This document shows, one piece after another, positions 47,171-59,899 of a DNA stretch of 64,000 nt (the stretch's first letter is position 1; each line of letters starts with the position of its first letter). Both the position numbers and the translations under genes were made by a program. The notes under the pieces were generated by a model. The model was not told the DNA's origin. It did no database searches and worked only from the letters and a program-made list of their open reading frames with translations. Origin of the DNA: Nemophila menziesii (lineage: Eukaryota > Streptophyta > Magnoliopsida > Boraginales > Hydrophyllaceae); assembly GCA_029959085.1 (NCBI GenBank), contig JARWIR010000002.1, positions 43,086,233 to 43,150,232 on the forward strand, read 5' to 3'.

Positions 47171-47700
47171 GAATGGATTCTCGACATTGGAGTTTCAATA
47201 TATTTTTGCGCCAACTAATAATTATTCCAAGGGTTTGAAGATATAGCTGATAAGGAATGCGCATACATGAGAAATTCTACAACTGCGTGTGTCCTTGGCA
47301 AGGGAAACGTGTGTCTTAAACTTACCTCTAGGAAGACCTTAGCCCTTAATGATGGTTTGTATGTCCCCACGCTTCGTAGAAATTTAGTCTTTAGGTCTCT
47401 TCTAAACAAAGTTGGACTTAAACTTCTTTTTGAGGGTGGGACAATTATTATCTCTAGGAATGGTGACTTTGTACGAAAAGGTTATCTTAATTGTGGATTA
47501 TTTATACTTAATGTTTTTACTGCTTTTAATCAGAATGCATCTACTTATGTTTATATTGTTGAATCTATTGATATGTGTCACGCTAGATTAGGAAACTTAA
47601 ATGTTTCCTCTATTAAAAGACTTAAAACTCATGGACTACTACTTGGAAACTATATCGATGATTTATTTATGTGTCAAATATGTGTAGAGGCTTAACATTC
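47171..47700 (+). pseudogene. Copia protease trace and pre-integrase domain
   Basis: At 47,171-47,215 WILDIGVSIYFCAN replaces the copia protease motif WILDSGAS..FC, so the catalytic D-S-G is now D-I-G. A 142-codon frame (47,267-47,695) then reads VCLKLTSRKTLALNDGLYVP, LRRNLVFRSLLNKVGLKLLF, CHARLGNLNVSSIKRLKTHG and CQICVEA, the GAG-pre-integrase region with its H...C..C pattern. The original would have been one continuous polyprotein with gag. Confidence 0.8.
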
Positions 47701-48580
47701 GAAAAAGCCCTTTATAAACGTGACCACTAGAGAAACTCAAATTTTAGAACTAGTGCATTTTTATTTAGCTGACTTTAAAACTCTGCTAGTAGAGGAGGAT
47801 AAAATTATTATATGACCTTTGTAGACGACTACTCTAGGTTCACCAAAGTATACCTTCTAAATTCCAAGGATGAAGCAGAATCCACCTTTTAGAAATTTAC
47901 GGCTGTGGTTGAAAACCAACAAGATAGAATGATTAAAAGGTTTAGGTCTGATAGTTTGATGAATATAGTTATAACACACTTATAGAATTTTGTAAACGTA
48001 ATGGAATTATTCATGAACTCTGCCCCTTATAATTTACCCCAACACAATGGCATAGATGAAAGGAAAGATAGATCCCTTAAAGAAATGATGAATGCCATGT
48101 CAAGAAGTTCAGGTTACCATCCAACATATGGGGGCAAGCTGTCTTATCTGCATGTTATGTACTAAACCGAGCACCCCATAAGCATATAGATAAGACCCCT
48201 TAAGAGTTGTGGAGAGGATAACCACCTAACCTGAAATTTTTAAGAGTGTGGAGGTGTTTGGCTAAGGTTGCATTACCCGACTTTAAGAGAGTCAACATTG
48301 GACCCAAAACCATAGACTCTATCTTTATATGATATTCCCAAAATAGTGCAACTAATAGATTTATGAACTTAATTTATAACACTATTAGTGAATCTAGAGA
48401 CGCTGAATTCTTTGAGCATATATTTCTCTTGAAAAGGAATATTGTTCATAATGCTTCCTCATCGACCAATAATTACTTACCAGTCAATACTGCAACACAT
48501 GTTAGTGATAATCTGTCTACTTCTCTACCCTCCTCGAGTTCAGGAACTCACCCTGATAACAAAATTAGGAGAAGTAGGAA
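47700..48580 (+). pseudogene. Copia integrase fragment (disabled, 3' truncated)
   Basis: In scattered frames: YYMTFVDDYSRFTKVYLLN, KDEAESTF*KF, FCKRNGIIHE, MNAMSRSSG, WGQAVLSACYVLNRAPHK, FLRVWRCLAKVALPDFKR, IGPKTIDSIFI, ISESRDAEFFEHIFLLKR. These are the integrase core and C-terminal segment of copia pol, with multiple stops. After about 48,580 the frame ends at fold-back sequence. RT, RNase H and the 3' LTR are missing. Confidence 0.8.
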
Positions 48581-48584
48581 CACG

Positions 48585-48910
48585 CCCTTACCTTGTAAAT
48601 GTAACCTTTTAGTCCCTAATTTTTTGATTTCGAGACAGTGTTATTCCTTTTCTATTTCCTTTACATATAAATGTTAAATTCACATGTCATTGTACAATTG
48701 ATATGATAAACGACCAAAATACCCTTAAATGTGTCATTTGGTTAATACAAGGAAAATACATAAAAAAGGAATAATGTTGTCACAAAATTAAAACATTAGG
48801 GACAAAAATGTTACATTTACAAGATAATAGAACTAACATTGTCACAAATATCAAAAGGTAAGAGATTAAAATGTTACTTTTGCAAGATAAGGGACCAAAT
48901 GAGTTCTTGT
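48585..48910. mobile_element. Fold-back MITE, copy 3, at copia breakpoint
   Basis: Left arm CCTTGTAAATGTAACCTTTT and right arm AAAATGTTACATTTACAAGA are inverted complements. The element abuts the truncated copia integrase. In module B the same element is at 12,688, just beyond the sequence matching 45,344, so the copia relic lies within the equivalent of module B. Confidence 0.65.
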
Positions 48911-49780
48911 TTACCCCAAGAAAGATGCAAAACATAACTACATAAGCAAGCAGAAGTGTAAAAAATCAGTAAAGAATATTATGAATAGAAGACGATGTTA
49001 TATAGGCTGCTCAAAGGGTGGTCCTTAGAGAAGGACTTGATGAACGAATTTGAGGGTGTTGTTCGAGGGAACTATAACTTTAAGTAGGGTAGAGTATGTG
49101 ATGGTAAGGTTCTTGATCTAAAACCGTTAAGTTCAAGAGTAAGTTTACTTAAATGAAATTTTGTGGTCGCTTCACTTCACTACGTGTCAATTTAAATTGA
49201 TAAATATTGTCACTTAAGTACAATTCACGCAAATGATGGTAGTTATGGAAATCTAGTCACCTTATCTCCTAAAGACCCTGAGTGGGAAATTGTTGGATTT
49301 CGATTAATATAAGTATTAATCAAATCTGGTCATGTTCATCTGGAGAAGCGAAAAAGACTTTTTATTGAAGAAAAGCCTCATATAGGAAGTGAAGTATGAA
49401 AAATATTCGAATATATTATCTTACCTATGTATATTAAGAATCCACTAATGGCCATTATAAATTAGGAATACTTGTACATTAGTTTGGGTTCTTGTGTGAA
49501 ATATTCAATCTCTATTCTTCTATGTCACACCTTATTATACGCCCTACCTCATTCTAATCTCGTCCCTCTCGTTTGACAAAAACAATCTTTCTCTATACAA
49601 CACAAAACCCTAGCCTCTTATCATTTTTTAATTTCTGTCTAGTATATCTCAATGCTCTTCTAGTAAAATGGTCTTCAAATTATTCATTCACCTAACGATA
49701 TGACCTGCATTTATAAGTCTCTAATGTTTTAATCTGGCTAATATTAACTTATCACTCTTAACTAACAATATTTGCGTGAT
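48910..49780. other. Stretch unique to unit 3
   Basis: No match elsewhere in the window. It contains TTGTTGGATTTCGATTAATAT at 49,290, which resembles an LTR start, and CACAAAACCCTAGCCTC near 49,605, but no paired repeat or frame was found. It joins module C near 49,780 at GATCGTCGCAACACATATATT. It may be part of another LTR element. Confidence 0.45.
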
Positions 49781-50610
49781 CGTCGCAACACATATATTTG
49801 TATATATGCATACTGTGATTCTTATATATAACCTTACTATTCTAACAAATAAGAATGTTAACACATGTTGATCACGTTATACTTTCTTAATGAAGAAGTT
49901 TCACGGTGCTCACACTTGACGACCTTTAGTTTTATATATCTAGACTATTTTGATGACTAATGACCCATCATCCTACATTTATTTAGTGTGATATGTTTTG
50001 GAGAATACATATCAAATATGGATTCATCGTCATTGTTAACGAAATCACTGCTCATACTTCAAAGAAAGTATATAATACAAGTGTCGAGTTTATCGATATG
50101 ATTAACAATATATATTTTAAGGCGTTTATATCATTTTTCCCTCCACAAGAATGAATATAGCAGGTGGGCTATCATGTCTCACCCAAAATGACATATTAGT
50201 CGTCATAATAATAATGTTAGTATTGAGAATAATATACTAAAATAATTGAATAAGCACCCAATAATTCATTGAATGATGGAACTTTTGTTTATGTCTCTAA
50301 TTATCATAAATATTGCACATAAAACATATTTTTCTTTACTAATAGAAAAAATAGTGAACTTGATGAAAAGAAGGAAGCAATGTATCAAACATTTAACAAA
50401 ATATATGTTGATTACCCTTTCATTTCAATAATTAATATTGTAAGTTCTTATGCTAAATATATAAAGAGATAATATGCACCCACTAGAAAAGATATCAAGG
50501 CCATAACAAAGGAATGAAACAGAACATCAATTTTAATAGCATATTTGCAAGTTCTGCAAGTTCTACTCTCCCAAAAAATGAAAGAGGCATAGCCATTTAC
50601 TCCCTATATG
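49780..50610 (+). mobile_element. Ty3/gypsy gag-protease relic (C3)
   Basis: Copy of 19,770-20,600: TYQTFNKIYVDYPFISIINI and YAKYIKR-like words (50,385-50,470) and SQK.KEA.PFTPYMT (50,565-50,610). The upstream MTHHP frame is shifted. Confidence 0.6.
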
Positions 50611-51169
50611 ACTTAAGACACTTAGATATAGATCGAATTTTGCTAGATGTATAATCTTGTCATATAATATTTATGAGAAATTGAATATAAGATATTTACA
50701 TACTACTCATATCACCCTGCTGTTAAATGGTGCTAAATGATAGATGTGTGAGTTGGTGATAGATATCATTGTTCATATTAGTAATTTTTAATAATTTAAC
50801 CAGGTAATGAGAAGCAACCGAGAGAATAAACCATTCAATATACCATTAAGATAATCCGAAGATTATCTTGCTCATTACCATTCAAAACAATTGAGGGATG
50901 ATACCATATATGCCAAATCCCTAAGCACATCTCTTAAATATTACTGTTTGTATTGATAATTTTACTTTCATGTGAATGGAAGTTATTTTGACAATATGAA
51001 GATGATATTACATGTCTCAAAGCCCAACATGACAAAGATGGATAAAAAATGTTCAATGATAGATTGAACTTGGAGAAGAACTCAACCATATTCGGAAATA
51101 AACTTGTAGAAAATTCTGTGATCCAAGAAATATGAGAACACCAATTAGTAAATAATTTAAGTAGACACA

Positions 51170-51940
51170 CCATAAGTCATATCAACAATGTTCCAACAAA
51201 AATCTTCATCTTCCTTCTCATATAAGTCATATCACATTAAGAAAACTATACACACATAAGAAGATATAAAGGTCATAACAAAAGGGATATATCTTTGGGA
51301 CTATATAGAGAATTTTCCTATACCAGGCTTTTTTTAATTTTAGAACCTTCACTAAAAAAAACTCTTAAACTACACTTGATAACAGATACTTAAAATCATC
51401 AAATAGGAGTAAAATACGCTTAATATAATTTTGTAATATTAAATAATAACCACGATTTAAGAAAAAAATGTAGGTCTCTATATTATAATAAAAATGTAAT
51501 ATAAGTCCTTGTTTGGAAGTGCTTTTTTGAAAAAACACTTAAAAGTGTTCCTAGAACTTTTAAAGTGTTTTAAACTCTTAAAGGAACTTTTATGAGAAGC
51601 ACCAAATAGATGTTTCTTTAAAAAACACTTAACGTGATTTTAGATTTTAAATCTTCTTTTTAATATTTTTTTCAAATTTTAAATTTTATTCTATAAGCAT
51701 GTTTTTTACTCTAAAATAAGCACTTCTAAATGGACCTAAGTTTGCATATTAAATTTAAATTAAATGAATTATAATTCCTTGTATTATACAACATAATCTA
51801 TATTTTTTTAATAAAAATATACAAATAAAATAAATTAAAACGTGATAAAATAAATTTAAAAAGTTTGATAGAGCAAGTGCAGATTCTGATGAAGTTAAAC
51901 TACCCAAGATCCACTGTCTTGTCGCTAATCGAATTTCATA
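51170..51940 (-). pseudogene. NudC 3'-end remnant (D3)
   Basis: AGACAAGATGAAGATTTTTGTTGGAAC-like sequence near 51,200 and GACAAGACAGTGGATC near 51,920 match the 3' UTR and RQK-exon flank. One frame (51,755-51,958) includes RQWILGSLTSSESAL, a possible frameshifted RQK.MG.PTSDE. Confidence 0.4.
51501..51740. mobile_element. Small MITE with inverted ends (D3)
   Basis: Left AAGTCCTTGTTTGGAAGTGC, right AGCACTTCTAAATGGACCTA. The best-matched inverted ends of the three copies. Confidence 0.65.
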
Positions 51941-52963
51941 TAAAAAATTATATTTCATTAAATAATACTAAAAAAAATGAAAACACAATTATAAATTAGG
52001 TCCTAAAAATCTTAGGGTGAATTCCCTATAGGCTTTCTGAAACTATCTTAGTGTCGGGTTTTGGAGACTATCTTAGTGCCACAAAGGAACCCTCCCATTC
52101 CTCTCTCCTTCAAAGAGGCTCATTGTCATTATTACCCTTATAGTGTATATAAGATACAAAAAATGGATTCTTCTCTTTCATCCATTACCATTTTCTATAT
52201 CCTCCATTACCATTAATTTCTCTCCTCCTTTTATCATTTTTTATTTAAACTTCTTCATTAACTATCAATAATTTCTAGTTTCGACCACAACCACTAACCA
52301 TCGATGATAACCAGCGACCACTGTCGGAAAAATTTCTGAGTATGGAAAAGGTTATTGTATGGACTACTGAGTATGGAAAAAGTTAATGAGTATCGGAAAA
52401 AGTATTGTGTATCGGACAAAGTTAACTTTACTGAGTATACTCGTATACTCAGTAACTATGATCGTATGCTCAGTACTAAGTGTACTCAGTTACTTTGCTG
52501 AATATCGAGAAAATTCATTATGTTTTCAGAATTTTTCTTGATTACTACGTTCAAACAAGGAAAAAAAAGAAATTGAATTGAAATTACTACGGATTATCAT
52601 AAAAATACTATTGATTATTAAGAAAATACTAGCAATACAAAATTAGTAGTACAAAAATTGACAAAACAAAGAAACTCGATAATTAGCTAAAGCCAAGATG
52701 CTATATTTTTTATGCATTTCCCTCATCCTCTCGTTCTATTTACACTATAGGAGCCTCCCATGAAAGTTGTACCTATCAAAAAGAGAAAAATCTCAAGCTG
52801 ATGACATGTTTTGAGTATGAAAATATTATAAAGAATAAAGAAAAGGATTTTGTCTACTTCTTACTTGAAAGCCTTCGTCTCGTCACTTCCAAAACCATTT
52901 GCATCTTCGTCTCCATCTACCATTTTCTTTATTTATTACAAATTATTGAAATAAATAATGTTA

Positions 52964-53318
52964 TCATTCGCTATATAATTTAGAAGGATAAAATAAAGGC
53001 TTAACCACAAGATGGACACAACCATCACCCCCACCGGATCTCTTGATTCTGATACCCCACGTATTCAACCTATCACTTCCTTGTCTATTAAAAATGGTCC
53101 ACATCAGATCTACTAGTACTCCTCCCAGCAACCACCGCATATAGGGGTGGCTTACAAAGAATGTTTGAAAAATCATTTTGCCATTATAAGTGGCCATGCT
53201 TTAGATGGGTGTGTAGGCAGTGCCAAACCAAACTGACCCAACCTCCATGTTTACCGCCTGTGGTTGTCACTGTAACTTCAACCGGTTGAAGCAGCTCGCT
53301 GGAGTTGTCAAAACTCAT
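52964..53318 (-). pseudogene. Module D frame with MSFD start (D3)
   Basis: ATG at 53,318 opens MSFDNSSELLQPVEVTVTTT, then GGKHGGWVSLVW. An extra base shifts it out, and the old frame would meet TAA shortly after. A 77-codon frame restarts at 53,197 ([18 protein letters not shown] ... GDGCVHLVVKPLFYPSKLYS). A TATA element is at 53,389-53,400. Across the three copies no version is open along its full length. The family is unknown. Confidence 0.4.
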
Positions 53319-54635
53319 GTGAGAGAGAGGAGGCTAGAGAGATGAGAAAGAAAGAATAATGATTAGGTTTTATAATATTTCTGATAAAGTATATATATAG
53401 GAAATAAAACACAAACAAAAGGTAAAAGAGTATTTGAAATTTCAGCTTATGGTGTTAAAATTTGATCGTGGCCTTTAGTATGACGAAGGACCTGGTCCTG
53501 TTGGGTGATAGGGTGTGTTTATAAGACCCTTTGGGTAATTTACTAAAAATCTTATTTGTAGAAAAGGAGTTATAAATCCAAGAGAGACTAGAGTCAGATT
53601 TTATCATTTGTGAATTTTTTGCAGTATAAGTCCCGATATTATATTATGCAACTAGTGCATTATAAGGCTCTATGTTGGGCAAAAATAACATAAATTATAT
53701 TAAATTATATTATCAAAAAAATCATATAGATAAAAATAAATGAAGGCTTTAAGATTTAACTATAAAAATTGAAGGACCAAGTGAATGTCTGAAAACCATG
53801 AAACCAAAAGGTGTTTTTTATAAAATTAAACATTAGGGGTCAAAATGAAATATCAAAATTCGGGTGGTCCATGGTCCCTGTACTACCCTAATTACACAAG
53901 GAAAGCAAAAGAGACTAGATTGAAGCAATGATTCACTTTTCACTTTTTAACACTTAGCCCCTTATCTTGTAAATAAAACTTTTTAGTCTCTTATTTTTTG
54001 ATTTTCTAACAATATTAAATCTTTTTCTATTTGCATTTATGTTATTAATGCTAATTTGACGTGCCACTGTATTATGGATTTTAATAAATAACTAGTGTAC
54101 GGTCATAAGAGGATGACACTTATATTATAATTAAAAAACAAACAAAAAAAGACAAAGTTATCAGAAGAATAAAATACATGACTTAAATATGATATATGCA
54201 AAATTAAGACCAAATACAACAGATAATACAAATGTTATGTTTGCAGAATATTAATAATTCAATCCATCATATTTTTTTATTCATAAAATGTCAAGAACTA
54301 TAAAATTTTGCAAGAAATATGTCAGAATTTTAACTTTTTTTAAATTTTTTTCCAAATTAAATGACTGATAACCAATAATATCCAATTAAATTTTCAATAT
54401 AGTAATTTCAATAAATAAAAAATGAAATGTTTGAATCAAGTTCAAATATAGAGTTTTTTAAATTAATGTACACTCAATAAAGGTTAGGATAAAAATGTTG
54501 GAAAATAACAATACAAAATCAATCAAATACTAGCCATTAAAAAAATCAGAAGTACTGAAAGAGAGTAAATACATTATAAATAAGAAGCAATAAGCTATTG
54601 ACAAGATGATAAAAAAATTAATAAAAAATATTTAC

Positions 54636-54895
54636 CTAAATGAATAGTCAATTGAAATAGAATGGTCAACGATAATAGAAATAATCATACACTTGACTGT
54701 AAAAGGAGGAGAAGATCGATAGAGAAGCTCCCTTGAGAATGGACACGATGGATTAATCATTACAAAATAAGTATATAAAATAGCAAATTTAAGTATAATT
54801 TGTTGATGTTTTGTGTGTATAAGTGTTATGTATAGACGAGAAAGGGTGGAGGCTAGGGTTCGTATAAGGAAAGGAGTGGCAGAGACTTTCTATAG
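54636..54895 (-). promoter_or_regulatory. Promoter and 5' leader exon of module D3
   Basis: Minus-strand TATA-like CTATAGAAAGTC region, GAACCCTAGCCTCCACCC leader, and donor CATTTAG then GTAAATATT at 54,636. The TATA is weaker than in D1. Confidence 0.45.
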
Positions 54896-55453
54896 ATTAT
54901 TTTTTTTCTATCTTTTGGTTAATTGAATAAAATTTGAGTTATTTTTTTATTATAACATATTATATATAAGCAACCTAGTTCTAAAAATTATAGTTAATTT
55001 TGGTTTATTTTTTAGGGTGACCAAAATAACTTTCTTTAATACGTGGGCTTTGTAAACACGTTTAGTGGGCTTTGTTTGGTGGATTCTTTAGGCGGGCGCA
55101 CGCGTTTCATTTCATGGTCCCTTGTACAGGTTAGCGGCTTTGTATAATCTCCTTTGGGAATTCAAACAATGGTAACAAATTTACTAATTATTCATTCATA
55201 AATTTTATTTTATTTTATTTTTGTTCAATATATGTATTTAATTTTGGCTGACAAAATTAAACACAACATTAAAAACTTCTTACTACTCCATATAATTCCT
55301 AATTTGAGAAAGTTTGAGTTAGACTAGATAGTTTATGAGAATAATATTTTCAAAGAACATAAGGCATACATTCATATTCAAAAACACTACCATGGAAAAT
55401 CACTCATAAAAAAGAACTCATTAAATAATCAATCATGAATTAAGAAACCACTG

Positions 55454-55940
55454 AACTTCAATGGTCTTTGGATTCTTGGCCGAGGAGGAAGCAATTTCTG
55501 AACAATAACAGTCAATCGCTAAAAGCAGCAGAGATCTCATCAACATTCGCATATAAAATTTACAAAGATCAAAAGTCATACATTCATAAAAATACTACCA
55601 TGAAAAATCACTCATCAAAAAGCAAATACTCATTAAACAATCAATCTTGAATTAAGCCATCATTGAACTTCAATGGTCTTGGGCTTCTTGGGCTGAGGCT
55701 GAGGCAGAACAGAACAGTGACACAGTCAAAACACCATTGCTACAAGTAGAGATATCTCATCAACATCACTACAAGCAACAATATTTATTCATTCTTAGTC
55801 AAAAACACAATCGCTACAAGCAGCAAAGATCTCATCGCGGCGAAGGCTAGCTGGGAAGGAGAGCGGCTTGGTTGTGGCGGTTGTTGCTTCGCAGGAGAAC
55901 TGCTTGGTTGTGGTAGTGATTGCTGGTGAAAATTGTGAAA
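55454..55940 (-). pseudogene. Two class III small-HSP C-terminal exon fragments
   Basis: The copy at 55,560-55,454 reads YANVDEISAAFSD, a short loss, then LTVIVQKLLPPRP and a shift, the best-preserved centre of the exon in the window. The copy at 55,790-55,667 reads DVDEIS ... GVLTV-like bases with a shift, then LPQPQPKKPKTIEVQ and stop. Upstream (55,830-55,940) is a GC-richer leader-like stretch matching 25,490-25,600. Class III consensus as for 36,414-36,925. Confidence 0.75.
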
Positions 55941-56329
55941 GGAAGGGTTATAAAGGGTTTGGTTCTCAAGACATATAATATTATAATTAGATATTATAAT
56001 AATTGGTATAGGAGTATAATAAGTATTAAAATGATCGAAATATTATTTCTGGACTCTATAAGGTTAAGCTACTAGGGTTGGCTTAGTTATACAAGATATT
56101 TTAGGATGTGGACTTAATTAGAAATTATTTCTATTTTTTATTCTTTATACAATGAGGTGTATTTATTTTTTTGTTTTTATATAGTTTGTTAAATTTTGAA
56201 GTTTTATCTTATTTGAATTAATATATAGTATTACTAGTAAAACATGATTTAGACATTTTTTATCTTTCTTATTAAGATTTTAATTTCTTGATTTCCTTAA
56301 TACGTTTATTATTATAGTAAACTAATATT

Positions 56330-57704
56330 TATATGAAGAATTTGAATTCAAATTTTAGTAAATTACTAGTTGATTAAATGGTTTAAATACATTTATTTTA
56401 AAATTAGATGGGTTTTAAATGGATAAACTCGTTATTTTATTGGAAAATGCTTTAAAGTATATAGGTCATTAATGATACGAGTTAAATATAATATTTCCTA
56501 TCAAAGTTAGATATTGATGATTACTAATTTTATTTTATTACATCAATTTCTAAATCACATTTGCAATAAGGGTGAGACGCGATTCATACACTTATGTTTA
56601 CATTTTTGGATTTATGGTAAAGCAAAACACATAATCCATGAGCACGAATAGCTTTTTTAGATCTCTCATGTCTTTTCGAGAGAGTAGTATCATGCACAAG
56701 TAGCAAATCTTTAAGACCACCAAGAGGATGCTTCTAGTGGCACTCGGATACTCAAGTTAAAATAATTTTTTGTCAAAATGCTCTCAAACAAGAGAGCCTA
56801 TAAGAGTGATGAAATGGTATGTTTTGTAACATTATGATAATGTAGTAGAAACATGTTAGTCTACCTATCAGTGGTAATAGGGACATGATCGTTGGAACGC
56901 GTATATTCGTAAATATTCATAGTGTGATTCATATATATATATATATATAACATGACTATTATTATAAATAAGGATGTGAATCAACCATATACGTGAATCA
57001 ATCTTGGTAAAAGATATATAGGAAGAACTTCCAGAAAAAATTGTAGTCTATGGTCACATTAGAAGGCAAATCATTAAAATTCCATTAAGGCAGGCCAAAA
57101 ACACGGTTATTAAATGGTAGTTATCTTGCTCAATTTAATTTTTTTTTTTGCTAAACTTGATGTATTATAATGAGTGTGGTTTGCAGGAAATTGATTAATT
57201 ATGATGAGCAATGTTTGCAGGAGGTTCTAGACTTGTCATTTCCTAACTTTCTGGTGTTACATTGTAAGCTTAGCTTCTCCTCTAAGTATAAGTTTGGTCT
57301 TGTAGATATGGGGTTCTTGTCAATCACTATTTGTTTTGTTTTGCGTTAATGATAACATAACGAGACTAGTTTAAGATAACGAAAGAAAGTGAAACAATTA
57401 GAGACCATATCAAAAAAAAATAGTCAAGCAAAGAAATCATAAATCCAAAATATTTAATGTATATAATAAGTTGCAACCTCTCAAAAATCACAAAAGCACC
57501 ACCGCTTAATCTGACCAACCACCCACAAGTCATGTAAAAAAATTCCAACAATCTTTAGCTACCTTCTCACATTATCTTTGCATTTCAAAAGTCTATATCA
57601 GAATCCTGCAAAATATTTCATATAATTAAATTTAAGTAATAAAATAAATATACATAAAATAAATAATTTAAATATATTGAAAAATATGGAGAAAGAAATT
57701 TGAG
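56330..57704. repeat. Module B fragment, copy 4
   Basis: Colinear with 11,150-12,490: GTTGATTAAATGG start, linker-relic block, (TA)n at 56,933, and a NudC 3' UTR and terminal exon. It stops inside the intron before the RQK exon, where it is joined to module A3 through a 157 bp tandem duplication. Confidence 0.85.
57340..57605 (-). pseudogene. NudC terminal exon and 3' UTR, copy 4
   Basis: Terminal exon 57,605-57,567 reads DSDIDF*NAKIM and stop, sharing the TGA of copy 1, so these two are closer to each other than to copy 3. The 3' UTR continues through AGCTAAAGATTGTTGGAATT. All upstream exons are missing because the module is truncated at 57,704. Confidence 0.75.
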
Positions 57705-57860
57705 TTATTCTTTAGCTACCTTCTCACATTATCTTTGCATTTCAAAAGTCTATATCAGAATCCTGCAAAATATTTCATATAATTAAATTTAAGTAATAAA
57801 ATAAATATACATAAAATAAATAATTTAAATATATTGAAAAATATGGAGAAAGAAATTTGA
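57553..57860. repeat. 157 bp tandem duplication at a B/A breakpoint
   Basis: CTTTAGCTACCTTCTCAC starts at 57,553 and 57,710, and GAAAGAAATTTGA occurs at 57,691 and 57,848, both exactly 157 bp apart. The copies are essentially identical. Six bases (GTTATT) at 57,704-57,709 bridge them. The same GAGTTATTCTTT word occurs in module A (TTTGAGTTATTCTTTTTTA). Module A3 begins directly after the second copy. Confidence 0.9.
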
Positions 57861-58399
57861 CTTTATATAGATTATTTAATTTTTTTTGTCTTTTGGTTAA
57901 TTGAATTAAATTTGAGTTATTCTTTTTTATTATAACATATTATATATAGTTAACCTAGTCCAAAAAATATAGTTAATTATAATTTATTTTTTAAGGTGAC
58001 AAAAATAACTTTCTTTAACAGGTCCAGCGCATTCCTATAATATTCATTGTCGTCAGTAATATCCTTGGTGGGCTTGTTTTCTATGGGCTCTTTAAATGCA
58101 TTATCGCTTTTGGATATTCAAATGGATAACAAATTAACTAATAATTCATGAAACTTTTTTTTGTTCGAATATATGTATTTAATTTTGGGTGGAAAACTTA
58201 AGCACAACATTAAAAACTTCTTACTACTCCATATAATTTCTAATTTGCAAAAATTTGAGCTAGACTAGATCGTTTAGGAGAATAAAATTTACAAAGATCA
58301 AAAGGCATACATTCATTTTCATAAAATCACAACCATTGGGGAATCACTTAACAAAAAGAAAAAAATCATTAAATAATTCATCATGAATTAAGAAACTGA

Positions 58400-58900
58400 T
58401 GAACTTTAATGGTCTTTGGCTTCTTTGGTCGAGGAGGAAGCAATTCTGGCTACAAACACAGATCTCATCAACATTGGCATTCTCAGGCAATAAAATTTAC
58501 AAAGATCAAATGACATACATTCATATTCATTAAAACATGACCATGGAAAATAACTCATCAAAAATAATACTCATTGAATATCAATCTTGAATCAAGCAAT
58601 CATTGAATTTCAATGGTCTTGGACATCTTGGGATGAGAAGGAGGCAATTTCAGCGCCGCAGAGATCTCATCAATATTGCCATTCTTAGGCAATAAAATTT
58701 ACAAAGATCAAAAGGCATACATTCATATTTATAAAAACACAACCATGGAAAATCACTCATCAAAAAGAAAATACTCGTTAAATAAACAATCATTGAACTT
58801 AAATGGTCTTGGGCTTCTTGTGCTAAGGAGAAGGCAATTTCTGAACTCAAAACACCATTGATACAAGTAGAGAGATCTTATCAACATCGCTACAAACAAC
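58400..58900 (-). pseudogene. Array of three class III small-HSP C-terminal exons (A3)
   Basis: Repeats end near 58,410, 58,604 and 58,800 on the plus strand, about 195 bp apart. Minus readings include LPENANVDEI (58,490), LPENGNIDEIS (58,690), and PKKPKTIKV or PK[DM]SKTIEIQ-like ends. Each is shifted or interrupted before the KLPPP segment. It has the same organisation as 36,414-36,925. Confidence 0.65.
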
Positions 58901-59899
58901 AATATGAATTCTTAGTCAAAACACCCATCGCTACCAGCAGCAGAGATCTCATCGCAAGAGAGCTAAGACAGTAGTTGTGCAAGAGAGCGGGCGGCTGTTA
59001 TTATTTCTGGACTCTATAAGATTAACCTACTGGAGTGGGCTTAGTTAGACAAGATATTTTAGGATTTGGACTTAATTAGAAATTATTTCTATTTTTTTAT
59101 ACAATGAGTTGTAATTAGATTATTGTTCTTATATAGTTAGTTGAATTTTGATATTTTATCTTATTTGAATCAATATATAATATTACTAGTAAAACGTGAT
59201 TTAGATGTTTTTTATCTTTTTTATTAAGATTTTAATTTCTTGATTTTCTTAATACTTTTATTATTATAGTAAACTAATAGTTATGTGAAGAATTTGAATT
59301 CAAAATTTAGTAAATTACTAGTTGATTAAATGGTTTAAATACTTTAATTTTAAAATTAGATGGTTTTTAAATAGATAATCTCGCTCTTTTATTGTAACAT
59401 GATTTAAAGTATATAGGTAATTAATGATACTAGTTAAATATAATATTTTCTCTCAAAGATAGATATTGATGATTACTAATGTTGCTTTATTACATCAATT
59501 GCTAAATAACAGTTTCAATAAGGGTGAGACCTGATTCATACACTTATGTGTACATGTTTGGGTTTGTGGTAAAGCAAAACACATCATCCATGAGCACGAA
59601 TAGCTTTTTGAGATCTCTCAAGCCTTTTCGATAGAGTAGTACCATGCACAAGTAGCAAATCTTTAATACCACCAGGAGGATGCTTCTGGTGGCACTCTGA
59701 TACTCAACTTAAAATAATTTTTTGTTAAAATACTCTCAAATAAGAGAGCATATAAGAGTTATTAAATGGTATATTTTGTTATATTTACGATAATGTAGTA
59801 GAAACAGGTTAGTCTAACTATTAGTGGTAATAGGGACATGATCGTTGCAACGCGTATATTCATAAATATTCATAGTGTCATTCGTATATATATAACCAG

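Larger units (their letters stand above)
50610..54830. repeat. Module D, copy 3
   Basis: Colinear with 20,600-24,690 and 31,800-35,870. It includes the NudC 3' remnant (51,170-51,940), the MITE, the GAGTAT word cluster (52,335-52,510), the small exon pair (52,920-52,760), the MSFD frame, the fold-back relic (53,940-54,200) and the leader exon. It is closer by eye to D1 than to D2. Confidence 0.85.

Noticed and set aside
46853..47409. Minus-strand frames opposite the copia gag and pre-integrase
   Set aside because: They are antisense shadows of the well-supported plus-strand copia frames.
48910..49780. Possible second LTR starting TGTTGGATTTCG at 49,291
   Set aside because: No partner LTR, end motif, target-site duplication or polypurine tract could be found within the window.
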